A stretch of DNA of 64,000 bases from Chaetoderma sp. LZ-2023a. Its lineage: Eukaryota > Mollusca > Caudofoveata > Chaetodermatida > Chaetodermatidae. The notes under the pieces were generated by a model that saw only the letters and a list, made by a program, of their open reading frames with translations, was not told the origin of the DNA and did no database searches. Shown piece after piece: positions 1 through 10,618 of this stretch. Numbering within the stretch: the stretch's first letter is position 1; each line of letters begins with the position of its first letter. The translations under genes were made by a program, and so were the position numbers. Where the stretch lies: contig CM067365.1 in assembly GCA_034401795.1 (NCBI GenBank), forward strand, positions 16,421,166 to 16,485,165, in the 5' to 3' direction.

Positions 1-39
1 CTTTTCGAGTTTCATGACAGCTCTATATTATAACTATGA

Positions 40-245
40 TGGTGACGTCAACCTACATGTGACGTAATTGTCAGATTCTTGAGTAACTGTTCGGATCCCT
101 CCTTTAGTCACAATAGAATAATACGTCTTTGTGGTTATTTAGACACGTGGTTGACTCATTATATCAAAGACGTATTATTCTATTGTAAAAGATGGAGGGA
201 TCCGATCTGTCACTCAAGTATCTGACGTCATAATCAATTATCTCC
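40..245. repeat. Inverted-repeat (foldback) element, family D
   Basis: Two arms of roughly 70 bp face each other. The left arm (about 60-132) carries GGATCCCTCC and AGAATAATACGTCTTTG. The right arm (about 166-235) carries their reverse complements, with a ~30 bp spacer. TGACGTCA occurs near each outer edge (46-53 and about 223-230). Related arms occur at about 16495-16795 and 53890-53960, so this is a dispersed hairpin family rather than a local palindrome. It lies in the intron upstream of the first visible TMC exon. No coding capacity is seen, so it is probably a non-autonomous DNA element. Confidence 0.65.
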
Positions 246-296
246 AAAACAAGTTTCGATGTCTATTTATAGAAACTACTGTTGGTTTATCGACAG

Positions 297-502
297 GTTG
301 GAACGATGGCGTGTCCTGTTTTGCCATTATTTGGACTGCTATCAAACTGTATCTTCTTCCTAGTCAACTATCTGATAGTGCACAAAACATGCAAGCCTCC
401 AAGCAAACGATGGACCCAATCAAAAGACAGTACCTTGTTCCATGGATTCCTACTCGCAACACTCTTTCTTATTACCATCCCAGTTGGAATCGTATTGGGC
501 AG
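297..502 (+). CDS. TMC (transmembrane channel-like) protein, exon a (partial gene)
   Basis: Internal exon of a transmembrane channel-like protein; TMCs are multipass plasma-membrane proteins, some of them the mechanotransduction pore. An acceptor (CGACAG) ends at 296 and a donor (GCAG/GTAAAT) follows 502. The exon enters in phase 0 and leaves with two bases of a split codon that fit the next exon. The translation begins V-G-T-M-A-C-P-V-L-P and has two hydrophobic helices flanking K-T-C-K-P-P-S-K-R-W. This C-x-PPS-K/R-W element before a late membrane helix is typical of TMC proteins. The 5' part of the gene lies left of the window. Which TMC paralogue this is cannot be settled from the tail; it looks closer to the TMC5-8 side than to TMC1-3 (inference). 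Confidence 0.8.
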
Positions 503-605
503 GTAAATATGACAAATTATATATTGCAAATATGTATTTTAGCTATTGATATTTATTCTCCTCTATTGATAAATTTTATTTTAGGGTCAAACGTTAATTA
601 CCATT

Positions 606-827
606 ATTAATCCTTTAACCCCCCCCCCCCCCCCAATTAATTTAAAAACTAAATTTTCTTATGAAAAATGTCCATTTACAGACCACGAGACTATTTTATA
701 AATTTACTACTGGAATGACTGGCTCGGTTATCGAGCCAGCCATTCCAGTGGTAAATTAAGTCTTCTCTTGGTCTGGAAATGTATATTTCTCAAGTTTTTG
801 GCTGATATGAGCGTTAAATGGTTAATT
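606..827. repeat. Family A hairpin MITE
   Basis: A palindrome centred on GGCTCGGTTATCGAGCC (about 720-737), with arms containing GAATGACT and a match to CCATTTACAGACCA and its reverse. The outer edges sit near TTAA (about 606 and 820). A run of about 14 C residues (620-633) lies in the left edge. It sits in TMC intron 1. The family recurs at least 15 times in this window. Confidence 0.65.
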
Positions 828-1137
828 AAACACATCTTTTCCTGCGTGAACTCGTTACACAAAACACATTGTGCTTTATCGCTTTTAACTGCCTCTATTT
901 CCGCAACATAGGACTTTGTGAGACATCTTAGATGTGCATGCATCAATAACAAAGGACAACTACAGTTAAATTGAAAGATAAGAAATACCCTTGATTCTAC
1001 TGCCGTAACAACTGAATTATTCTTTTCTGATAAAATGTCTCTGATAGAACCCTAAAACGTAGGACAAAGAAGCACCAATGCCCAAAGGATATGACAGTCG
1101 AGGCTGTATGAGTTTAGCAGTGTTTTTCTTTCTGCAG

Positions 1138-1314
1138 CGATGGTATCATAAATCTTGGCTTGTCCGGGAAAGGTGTGAAGAATGGTCCATTTGGTACGGA
1201 TAGGCCTACAGAGGCATTTCGTATTTTTCGTGACGAAATGCCGTATGTGTTGATGACTATTATCTACTGGCTCATGTCGGATACTGTGATTCTTCCACTC
1301 TTCTTCATTCTCCT
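1138..1314 (+). CDS. TMC protein, exon b
   Basis: Acceptor TTTCTGCAG ends at 1137 and donor CCT/GTAAGT follows 1314. Joined to the previous exon the split codon reads Ser, and the frame stays open. The product includes G-V-K-N-G-P-F-G-T-D, the position of the conserved C-G-P-F loop of TMC proteins (here N-G-P-F). It is followed by E-M-P-Y-V-L-M-T-I-I-Y-W-L-M and a strongly hydrophobic stretch ending L-P-L-F-F-I-L-L, the last membrane helix. The replacement of the usual Cys in the CGPF loop is a visible oddity. The exon ends with two bases of a Leu codon finished by the next exon. Confidence 0.85.
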
Positions 1315-1529
1315 GTAAGTACTACCCGTGTCATTAACACCATTTGTAAAATAATCATTGGCCAGTTGTACATGTGAAATTTGACTTTTGAAAACAAGAG
1401 GTTACACTCAGTCAACATCAAAGTCAAAGGCGATGTTTTTGTGGAAAGAAGACAGACGTTAAGATTTTATGATTCACATACTTGATCTGTCAATCAATCA
1501 AAATTTCACTACTCGACTGGCACCACTTC

Positions 1530-3150
1530 AACCAATGTCACAACTGACATCATTTCAACTTACGCTACTTGACATGGTCAATTCAACAGACACCACTTCA
1601 AATGACATCAATTCAACTGAGACCACCTCAACTGACATCACTTCAACGTACGCTACTTGACATGGACACTTCAACTGACATCAATTCACTTGACATCACC
1701 TCAACTAACATTGGTTTAACTGACAGCATCAACTAACATTGCTTTGACTGAATTTATTGACATTACTTCAACTGTCACATAACCTGACATCAGTTTAACT
1801 GAATAGCTTCACCCAAGGTCACTTCAACTGATCACTTCAATTCACCCCTACTTTAACTGACATCAACTAATATTGTTTCAAACGACTTTTACTGACATCA
1901 CTTCAAGTGCCATCACATCAGCTGACGTCACTTCAACTGACATCACATCAACTGACAGCTCTTCAAGGGGCCACTTCTATTAACATTGATTCAACTGACT
2001 TACTTTCATCACTTCAACTGACATCAAGTGATGTCACATCAACTAATGTCACATAAACAGACATCACATCAACTGATGTCACATCAACTGACTTCCCTCC
2101 AACTGGTCACATCAACCGACGTCATATCAAGCGGTCACATCAAATGATATCTCATCACCTGACATCACTCCAACTGACGCCACACATCAACTGTCATCAC
2201 TTCAACTATCATTACATAAACACACATCACATCAACTGACATCACTTCACATCAACTGATATCACCTCACATCAACTGACATCACTTCAACTAACGTCAC
2301 ATAAACAGACATCACATACACTGACATGACATTAACTGACACCACTTCACATCACATGATATCAATTGACACCAATCAACTGACATCGCCTCAACTGGCG
2401 TGATTTTGATTGATATGATTTCAAGTTTTTGACTGATGTAACTTCAACTGACATCACTTCAATTCACCCACTTCAACTGACATCACTTCAACTGACATTA
2501 CCTCAACTGACACAACTTCAACTGACTTTTACTGACATCACTTCAAATGCCATCACATCAACTGACATCACATCAACTAACAGCTCTTCAAGGGGCCACT
2601 TCGACTAACATTGCTTCAGGTGACTTAGTTTCATCATTTTAACTGACATCACTTCAACTGATATCACTTCAAGCGATATCATTTCAACTGACAGTTCTTC
2701 AAGGGACCATTTCAAATGACATCACATCAACTGACATAACTTCGACTAATGTCACATAAACAGACATCACATCAACTGACATTACATCATCCATGATCCA
2801 ACAACATATCAACCGATGTCACATCAACTGACATCACTCCAACTGACGTCACATCAACTGTTACATCACATGAACTGGCATTGTTCCAACTGATGTCACA
2901 TCAACTGGCATCACCTCAACTGACATCACTTCAACTAATATCACATACACTGACATCACTCCAACTGGCGTTACATCAATTGATGCCATATTAACCAATA
3001 TTACATCAACTGACATCACATCAACTGACATTACTCCAACTGATATCACATCAACTGACATTAATCCAACTGATATCACATCAACTGGCATCACCTCACA
3101 TTGCTCCAACTGACACCACATTGAGTGACACCACTTCCGGTGACATTACA
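1530..3150. repeat. Degenerate minisatellite, unit about 15-17 bp (ACATCACTTCAACTG)
   Basis: About 1.6 kb of imperfect head-to-tail copies of ATCACTTCAACTGAC and variants (ACATCAACTGAC, TCACATCAACTG). The copies contain occasional TGACGTCA. The array fills most of TMC intron 2 (1315-3232). Open frames in it are Thr/Ser- or Val/Met-rich low-complexity translations of the repeat and are not genes. Confidence 0.9.
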
Positions 3151-3232
3151 ACGGACACTGTTCACTTCAAAAATTTAGATTGTCTTGACCATTGAAGACT
3201 TAATGCAGCTTAAACAACACAATTATTTTCAG

Positions 3233-3311
3233 AATCATGATCAGTTACCTGTATTCCCGCATAGGCTACCAGAATGACCAACAAGTCATCTTTAAAGCAG
3301 ATCTCCTGCAG
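3233..3311 (+). CDS. TMC protein, exon c
   Basis: Short 79-bp exon. Acceptor TTATTTTCAG ends at 3232 and donor CTGCAG/GTAAAC follows. The first base completes the Leu codon left by exon b and the exon ends in phase 0. It encodes I-M-I-S-Y-L-Y-S-R-I-G-Y then Q-N-D-Q-Q-V-I-F-K-A-D-L-L-Q. That is the end of the last membrane helix and the start of the charged cytoplasmic tail, matching the Y-Y/L-L pattern seen after the last TMC helix. Confidence 0.8.
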
Positions 3312-3354
3312 GTAAACTAATCAGTTATGTCTCATCTGAAAACTCCAAGTGTCA

Positions 3355-5232
3355 GTCAGTATACATGTTCCCTAGATAACAACCATGTTCCACACATAAC
3401 GCCCATGTTCCATACATAATGACCATGTCCGATACATAACAATCATGTTCCATACATAATGACCATGTCCCATACATAACGACCATGTTCAATACATAAC
3501 AACCATATTCCATACATAACGACCAGGTTCCATAGATAACGACCATGTTCCACACATAACGACCATGTTCCATACATAACGACCATGTCCGATACATAAC
3601 TAATCATGTTTCATACATAATGACCATGTTCCATACATAACGGCCATATTCCATACATAATGACCATGTCCGATACAAAACAATCATGTTCCATACATAA
3701 TGACCATGTCCCATACATAACGACCATGTTCCATACATAATGACCATATTCCATACATAATGACCAGGTTCCATAGATAACGACCATGTTCCACACATAA
3801 CGACCATGTTCCCAATATAACCAATATTTTCCATACATAACGATCATGTCCGATGCATAACGATCATGTCCCATACACAACGATCATGTCCCATACATAA
3901 CGACCATGTTCCATACATAATGACTGTGTTCCATACATAACACCTGTGTTACATACATACCACCCATGTTCCATACATAACATCCGTGTTCTATACATAA
4001 CACCTGTGTTCCTAACATAACGACCACATTCCATTTTCCTGATATAACCAATATGTTCCATACATAATGACCATGTTCCATACACAACGACCATGTTCCA
4101 TAAATAACGACCATGTTCCATACATAACTACCATGTTCCATACATAACGACCACGTCCGATACATAACGAATCATGTTTCATACATAATGACCATGCTCC
4201 ATACATAACGACCATGTTCTATACATAACGACCATGTTCCATAAATAACGCCCATGTTCCATACATAACGACCATGTTCCATACATAACGACCATGTTCC
4301 ATACATAACGACCATGTTCCATACATAACGACCATGTTCCATACATAATGACCATGTTCCATACATAACTACCATGTTCCATACATAACGACCATGTTCC
4401 ATACATAATGACCATGTTCCATACATAATGACCATGTTCCATACATAACGACCATGTTCCATAAATAACTACCATGTTCCATACATAATGACAATGTCCC
4501 ATACATAATGACCATGTTCCATACATAATGACCATGTTCCATACATAACTACCATGTTCCATACATAATGACCATGTTCCATACATAATGACCATGTTCC
4601 ATACATAACACCCATGTTCCACACATAACGACCATGTTCCATACATAACGACCATGTTCCATACATAACACCCATGTTCCAGAAATAATGACCATGTTCC
4701 ATACATAACGACCATGTTCCATACATAACGACCATGTTCCATACATAACGACCATGTTCCATAAATAACGACCATGTTCCATACATAACTACCATGTTCC
4801 ATACATAACGACCATGTTCCATACATAACGACCATGTTCCATACATAATGACCATGTTCCATACATAATGACCATGTTCCATACATAACGACCATGTTCC
4901 ATAAATAACTACCATGTTCCATACATAATGACCATGTTCCATACATAATGACCATGTTCCATACATAATGACCATGTTCCATACATAACTACCATGTTCC
5001 ATACATAATGACCATGTTCCATACATAATGACCATGTTCCATACATAACACCCATGTTCCATACATAACGACCATGTTTCATACATAACGACCATGTTCC
5101 ATACATAACACCCATGTTCCATAAATAATGACCATGTTCCATACATAACGACCATGTTCCATACATAACGACCATGTTCCATACATAACACGCATGTTCC
5201 ATAAATAATGACCATGTTCCATACATAACGAC
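3355..5232. repeat. 20-bp minisatellite, about 94 copies (CATGTTCCATACATAACGAC)
   Basis: Nearly perfect period of 20 bp over about 1.88 kb; three units fill each 60-base line. The unit is CATGTTCCATACATAACGAC, with variants at the last bases (ATGAC, CTAC, CACCC). The 3355-4160 part is more divergent than 4160-5232, as expected for older edges. Because 20 is not a multiple of 3 and the reverse complement lacks stop codons in every register, all three minus-strand frames stay open for hundreds of codons. Those Tyr/Trp/Met-rich frames are by-products. The array is in TMC intron 3. Confidence 0.95.
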
Positions 5233-5284
5233 TATGCTTAGCGAAAGAGCACAAGAATATGCTTAATGTTTTAATCCGCACAAA

Positions 5285-5415
5285 CTTGGTCAAGATTTAA
5301 TTTTCTCATAGAAAATATCCATTTGCAGACCAAGCGATAATTTGTCAATAACTGAGACAGTCATTCCAGTGGTAAATTTTCAAAGTCTTTTCTTGACCTG
5401 AAAATGGACATTCAA
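5285..5415. repeat. Family A hairpin MITE copy
   Basis: ATCCATTTGCAGACCA on the left and TGACCTGAAAATGGACAT on the right, around a CTGAGACAGTCATTCCAG core. The loop is shortened compared with other copies. TMC intron 3. Confidence 0.6.
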
Positions 5416-5504
5416 TAAGCAAACATTTGGACAAAATTTAACCATTAAAAGTATTCAAACCCAATGACCCCTCAATTCTCAGATTCCCAATTTCAAAATA
5501 ACTG

Positions 5505-5605
5505 TATAGGTAAGCTGTTGAATATTTTGAAACTAATCCGACAAGAACTTAAGGCAACAACAGCTTACAATCAGATTAGTTTCAAAATCTTCAACAACGT
5601 AATCA
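5505..5605. repeat. Family B foldback copy
   Basis: TTGAATATTTTGAAACTAAT (5519 on) is followed after about 40 bp by ATTAGTTTCAAAATCTTCAA, its near reverse complement. The loop contains GGCAACAACAGC. TMC intron 3. Confidence 0.65.
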
Positions 5606-5769
5606 TCAAGGATATTTGATCTTTCGGGTTCTAAGGATTAACAGGCATTACAAGCAATAAAAATCCCTTCGATTCCCGCTTTTGGTGAAATGAAATGTAA
5701 GGAATCTGGGAAATTCCTTTGCCTGCTCTGTATAACTGATATATGTGCTTATATTACAGTGTTTGTTGT

Positions 5770-6480
5770 ATCGGAATGATGGCAAATTAACAAAGTTTTT
5801 ATTTGTTATGGGTGATAATTCTGGCAAATATTGATGGACAATTAACGAAACAGGAACTCCTCCATCTTTATACTATTAATCTAAATGCCGAATTTGGTTC
5901 AAATCGATTTAGCCTAGCGTGAGCTATTGCCCCGGAAATGGCCAAATTAACTAATTTTATATTTTTCAATGGTGATAACTCTAGCAAACAAGGACAGAAA
6001 ACTAAGGAAACACAAACTCCTAATATCATTAATCTAAATTCCAAATTTGGCTCCGTTTAGTCCTGCATTAGTAATATTTGCGGGAAACCCTTAAATTAAT
6101 GAAGTTTGTATCGTTCTAGGGCAATAAATACTGGCAAATACAGAAGGAAACTAATGAAACATGAATGTGACCTCTGTCAGACTAGTATTAACTTAAATTC
6201 TGAAGTTGGTTCAAATCATTTTAGCTTAGCAAGAGTTATTGCACGGACCAATTAATGGAGTTTTTATAATTTAAAGGGTGATAACTCCACAAAATATTGA
6301 CGAAAAATAATGAAACATGAACTTGACCAGCATCTCGGTAGTATTAAGGTATATTCCGAATTTGGTTCGAATTGTTTTAGTCTAACACAAGTTATTGTCT
6401 GGAAACTGTCAAATTAACAATTACAATTTTTAAAGGGGCTAACTCAGTCAAATATTAACAGAATCTCACGAAACACTAAC
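5770..6480. repeat. Degenerate tandem array, unit about 157 bp (array E, left part)
   Basis: About five diverged units, each containing GGTGATAACTC, CAAATATT, TGAAACA-GAAC, and TTTGGTTCAAATCG followed by AGTTATTG-C-GGAA. The motif GGTGATAA or its variant recurs near 5811, 5971, 6118, 6280 and 6434. The array resumes at 13229 beyond the DIRS insertion, so one array was split. No coding signal is seen. Confidence 0.75.
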
Positions 6481-6677
6481 TCAAAAAAGCATCCGCTTTT
6501 GTTTCTACGAGAATTCTTAATACTTACCAGATGTACTATTATGATAATATCTATTATCTAGTCTAGCTCAAAATAAACAATTAAAACTCCGCACTCTCCT
6601 GGTCCTGCACCTACTGTGTCCGGGAATACCATAGCCGCAGGTACCGAGTCAATTCCCAATCACAGTCAGATTCGTCT
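6481..6677. repeat. DIRS element 1, left inverted terminal repeat
   Basis: The part from the TACTTACCAG motif through TGTCCGGGAATACC, GGTACCGAGTCAATTCCC and CAGTCAGATTCGTCT is the reverse complement of 13055-13214 with very few differences. The outermost ~35 bp (from TCAAAAAAGCATCCGC) is not shared with the right end but is complementary to the ICR. Confidence 0.9.
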
Positions 6678-6744
6678 TATGTTCGCCTTGGCAAACTGCG
6701 AAAGCAGCTCAGCCTCACCTCAGCGGGGCGGCTGAGGGAGGGCC

Positions 6745-6844
6745 ATAGTACATCTGGTAAGTATTAAGAATTCTCGTAGAAACAAAAGCGGATGCTTTTT
6801 TGATTCTACTTCGAATAATACTTACCAGATGTACTATTATGATA
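6745..6844. repeat. DIRS element 1, internal complementary region
   Basis: About 100 bp made of the reverse complement of the left outer end (through GCGGATGCTTTTTTGA, 6789-6803) joined directly to the reverse complement of the right outer end (ATTCTACTTCG through CCAGATGTACTATTATGATA). In the DIRS1 model this region templates completion of both ends and circle formation (established for DIRS1; here inferred from layout). Confidence 0.88.
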
Positions 6845-7451
6845 AACTCCGGATTTCGACAGCCAGAAAATGCCGGTGGGAGGAGGTGAGGCTCGAACCA
6901 GCACTCAACTACCATCCAACAGAGAAGGTTGTGAAGAGACTAAAACCCTGGCATACGCTTGGGTTCTGCTATCTGACTCATAGAGTGCTAAACTTCCATG
7001 GTCTAGACCGCGCTCCCCCCCCTCTTTTGTCCGCACAAAATTCAGAGGGCTGTCACTGGGGATGCAACACCCACCAGACCCGTGTCAGCCCCAAGCCTCA
7101 GCTAGGGCAGTCCAGTAGAGTGCAAAGAAGCTACTACAACTTCTAATTTTGAAAAAATATCAGTATATCGACTAGATTTTCAAATTGGAATGAGTCTAAT
7201 GTCTGGTTGATAGGATAAGAATACTCTTGTACCAGACTATTTACCTAAGCAGTCTGGTATTTAGACTGTAAGTAAACATATTTATAGTCACTTAATTAAT
7301 GTAAACACTCACCATTTTGAGTGCTTGATCTTTTCTTGATCATCACAGGAGCTCGGCCCAATCCACGGTCGTACTCAGTCATGTGCATAGCGTTTGTTCA
7401 GTGTAGGCGGAAGACTTTAGTGATGTGTGCGAAGTAGTGGTCGGACGTGGC

Positions 7452-8480
7452 TTAGTTTAGGTTCGACAGATTGGCAACGGCTACTGGATTAATTGAGCTG
7501 GAGATGTCGCGAAGGTAGAAATCAGTGAATGACGACTCGGCATGCCATTGTGCTACAGACATCACCTCCTCTAATGAGACACCCTTATAAAGGGCCGATG
7601 ATGCTGCTAGTGCTCGGACCTGATGGGCATTCGCATGATCAATTTGCTTTCCTGTAGCGATTTTGTGTGACGTCTTAATAGCGTCAACTATCCAACGAGA
7701 AATAGTATCTTTCGAGGCACGTAAATGGGGAGCTTTGAGACATAACCACAGAGATTTCGGGTCGTCTCCACTCATTAGTACGTTTCTTATACATTTTAAG
7801 ACATCTGACAGGACACCAAACAGAAGAGTTTGGGACATGTCTAGTTAAACTTGGCAAATTGATCGGCTGTCCTGGATATTTAAGTGACTGATTCTTTGCC
7901 AGGAAACAAAGACGCGGAAGTAGTCTTAAACCTTCACCCGTGACGACAAAACGGTCTTGTTCGGCAGAAAGCGCATGAATTTCGCTTCTCCTTCTCGCCG
8001 ACGCTGCTGCAACCAAGAAAACTGATTTAATAGTTACCAGTTTAATATCAATAGATCTAATCGGTTCAAAAGGAGCCTGTCCTAAAACCTGTAGAACAAG
8101 ATATAGATTCCATGATGGGATAGGAATTGGCTGTCTAGGTAGCAGATTGCTCATTCCTTTGATAACTTCATTCAAGGTGTCATTCTCCACTCCTTCAACA
8201 GTGAGACTGGGACTGACTGAAGCTAATGCAGACTTATATGCTGCTAGGGTAGAAGGTACAAGTTTGTCAACTTCGTATAAATGACAGATAAAATCTGCTA
8301 CGTGTTGAACAGATGCAGAAAAGGGATCAATATCTCCTCTCTCACACCACTGCGCAAATTTGTTGATTCTATAATTATATGTCTTTGTGGTTGAAACTCT
8401 TCTGGCTGAAGCAACAAACTTCGCTGCTTGCTCAGAAAAGCCATCCTCAATTGCACGCTGCTTGACAACATCCATGCAGT
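7452..8480 (-). CDS. DIRS element 1 tyrosine recombinase region
   Basis: Retrotransposon integrase of the tyrosine recombinase type, which would insert the circular DNA copy in place of a DDE integrase. A SAM-like N-terminal helical core-binding part is seen (T-Y-N-Y-R-I-N-K-F-A-Q-W-C, then A-D-F-I-C-H-L-Y). The catalytic part shows the first Arg in S-A-R-R-R-S-E-I-H-A-L, the H-Q-V-R box, a W-H pair and the nucleophile in F-Y-L-R-D. This set and its place after RNase H are typical of DIRS elements. It is the last coding region before the ICR. Treated as part of a fossil element. Confidence 0.88.
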
Positions 8481-10618
8481 CAATCTGAACATTTCTGGTC
8501 TGTCGTGGAGGTACAGACCCTTGTTCTGAGAGATTAGATCTCTTGCGTCTGGCAGAGAGACTGGATTGCAGACCAGAAGGTCCAGCAGATCCGTAAACCA
8601 TGATCGGCCTGGCCAATACAGGGCGATCAGTAGTACTTGGCACATCCCCTCTCTTATCTTTGCCAGAACTTTCGGGATGAGAATCGTTGGAGGGTACGCA
8701 TACGCGTACATTCCCTCCCAACTTATCGCCAGTGGGTCTACTGCTAAGGCTAGCGGGTCCGGGATCGGTGACACGTAAGTGACCATCTTTGCGTTTTGAT
8801 TCATAGCAAACAGGTCGACATTTGGCTTGCCCCAGTGTTTGAATAGAACCTCCGCTACCGATTGGTTGAGCTGCCATTCCGTCGGACGACAAACCGTCCT
8901 TCGTCTGAGAGCATCCGATAGGATGTTCAATCTTCCTGGAATGTGTGCTACCCGAAGAATAATATTCCTCTCTTGGCACCACAGCAGAAGGTTCCAAACC
9001 ATCATACACAACTCTGGTGATCTCGTCCCGCCCTGGCGGTTCAAATAAGACACCACTGTTGAGTTGTCTGTCCTTATTAGGACAACTTTGTCTTGAATTA
9101 GACTCTCGAACTTTCGAAGTGCAAATACCACCGCTAATAGTTCGAGCACATTGATATGTTTCTGCGCATTGGTCCGATCCCATTCCCCTGACACTGACTG
9201 ATTGTCCAATACCGCTCCCCAACCCGTCAACGATGCATCCGTGAAGATTCTGTTCGGATAACCACCACTGAAGGTGGAATATCAATGGTTCTTTGACTGG
9301 TATCCTCAGAGATAACGGTTTCCGTTTTCTGAGACCAGAATGACATTAGATACATCTGAATTGGCCTGCGCCTGAGTGCCGCATATGGAACCACCTTCTC
9401 CAGAGATACTAGTAACCCCAGTATCCTGAGAAACTGGCGCGCCGTCAGATAGGCTCCTAGAGAAACCGACTCAAAAACTGCAATCAGGCTTTTTACTCTG
9501 CTCTCTGCCGGAAAAGCTACGCCGTCCCTGAGATTGAAAAAGATTCCCAGATAAACAAACTCCTGGGATGGAGTCAGTTCTGATTTCTCTAGATTCACAA
9601 TCCACCCTAGATCCTTTAATAAGTCTAGGACTACCTGCAGATTGCTGCGCAGAGTGACTGGATTCCCCGCCTTTAGCAGCCAGTCGTCTATGTACGTGTG
9701 AACAGCTATGTTTCTCCTGCGAAGTAAAGAAGTCATGGCGAGAACCACCTTGGTGAAGACCTTCGGAGCTGTGGTCAGGCCGAACGGGAGAGCATTGAAT
9801 TCCCAAACATTGTCTTGGAATGCAAAGCGAAGGTACTTCTGAAAAGGAATTGACATTGGAATATGAAAATATGCATCCTTCAGATCTATCGACACTCCCC
9901 ACATGCCTTTCCTCAGCCCTGTCATTACTGCTGCTACAGTCTCCATCTGAAATTTGGGAGAAAGAATAAACTTGTTCAACGATTTGAGATTGAGAATTGG
10001 TCTCCATCCTCCGGTACGCTTCGGAACGGGGAACATGATCGAATAGAAGCCCAGTGAAGACTGATCTTTGACTAGATGAATGGCCTTCTTCTGATGAAGA
10101 GATTCTATTTCTGACCGAATGGCGTCTAGACGATCTGATTCCCTTGGAACAGGAGTCCATATTGGAGTCGAGGTTAACGGAACTAACGATTGATGGATGA
10201 GCCAGTCCGGATCGTAGCCGTTTCTTATCCACCGACAAACTAAACAGTCGCGCATGCCCTGTTCCCATTGGTTTAGGAATAATTGAAGTCTGCCTCCGAC
10301 GGATGGAATCTGCACACAGCTGTCGGTCAAGATTGGCGGATAAGACGCTAAGTCGCTTGGGTGAAGATTCTCGACTCCATTCGCCTCCAAAGCCACCGGT
10401 ACTGGTTCCGCCGGAAACCCATCAGGAGCGAGCCCCACGGCCGCCCCTCGGTTTCTTGTAGTACGACGGTCCGGAACCACCAAAACGGCTATCCTTACGG
10501 TAGCCGCCGCGGCCCGAACCGCCACCCTTCCTGTCTTCCTCATACGGCCTCTTATTAGAGGACTTGTATGAGGATGAACGGCCAGGTCCTTGTGATCCGG
10601 ATGGCCTATGGGCATCAC
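8480..10618 (-). CDS. DIRS element 1 reverse transcriptase - RNase H - methyltransferase-like region
   Basis: The RT portion (about 9400-10250) contains F-P-V-P-K-R-T-G-G-W-R-P-I-L-N-L-K, S-I-D-L-K-D-A-Y-F-H-I, L-P-F-G-L-T-T-A-P and the catalytic Y-I-D-D-W-L. The RNase H portion (about 8900-9250) has G-W-G-A-V-L, an E-L-L-A box, R-T-D-N-S-T and H-I-P-G-R-L-N. Then come W-Q-L-N, V-D-L-F-A, a proline-rich spacer and Y-A-Y-P-P (about 8550-8880), which sit where DIRS1 carries its DAM-like methyltransferase domain. RT and RNase H are certain; the methyltransferase label rests on position and the DLFA/YA-PP motifs. Its start overlaps the end of the gag-like frame, an arrangement known for the family. 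Confidence 0.88.

Noticed and set aside
282-296. Start of a gene at 282
   Set aside because: The codon is TTG and lies in the intron before the acceptor at 296. The reading is an internal TMC exon.
1469-1660. Thr-rich plus-strand frame
   Set aside because: Lies in TMC intron 2 and reads the ACTTCAACTGACATC minisatellite.
3355-5232. CRISPR-like look of short regular repeats
   Set aside because: Unit and period are the same 20 bp with no unique spacers, and the context is a spliced eukaryotic gene.
3355-5293. Long Tyr/Trp/Met-rich minus-strand open frames (up to 274 codons)
   Set aside because: They are translations of the 20-bp minisatellite, equally open in all three frames. One frame merely runs into it from the flank at 5293.
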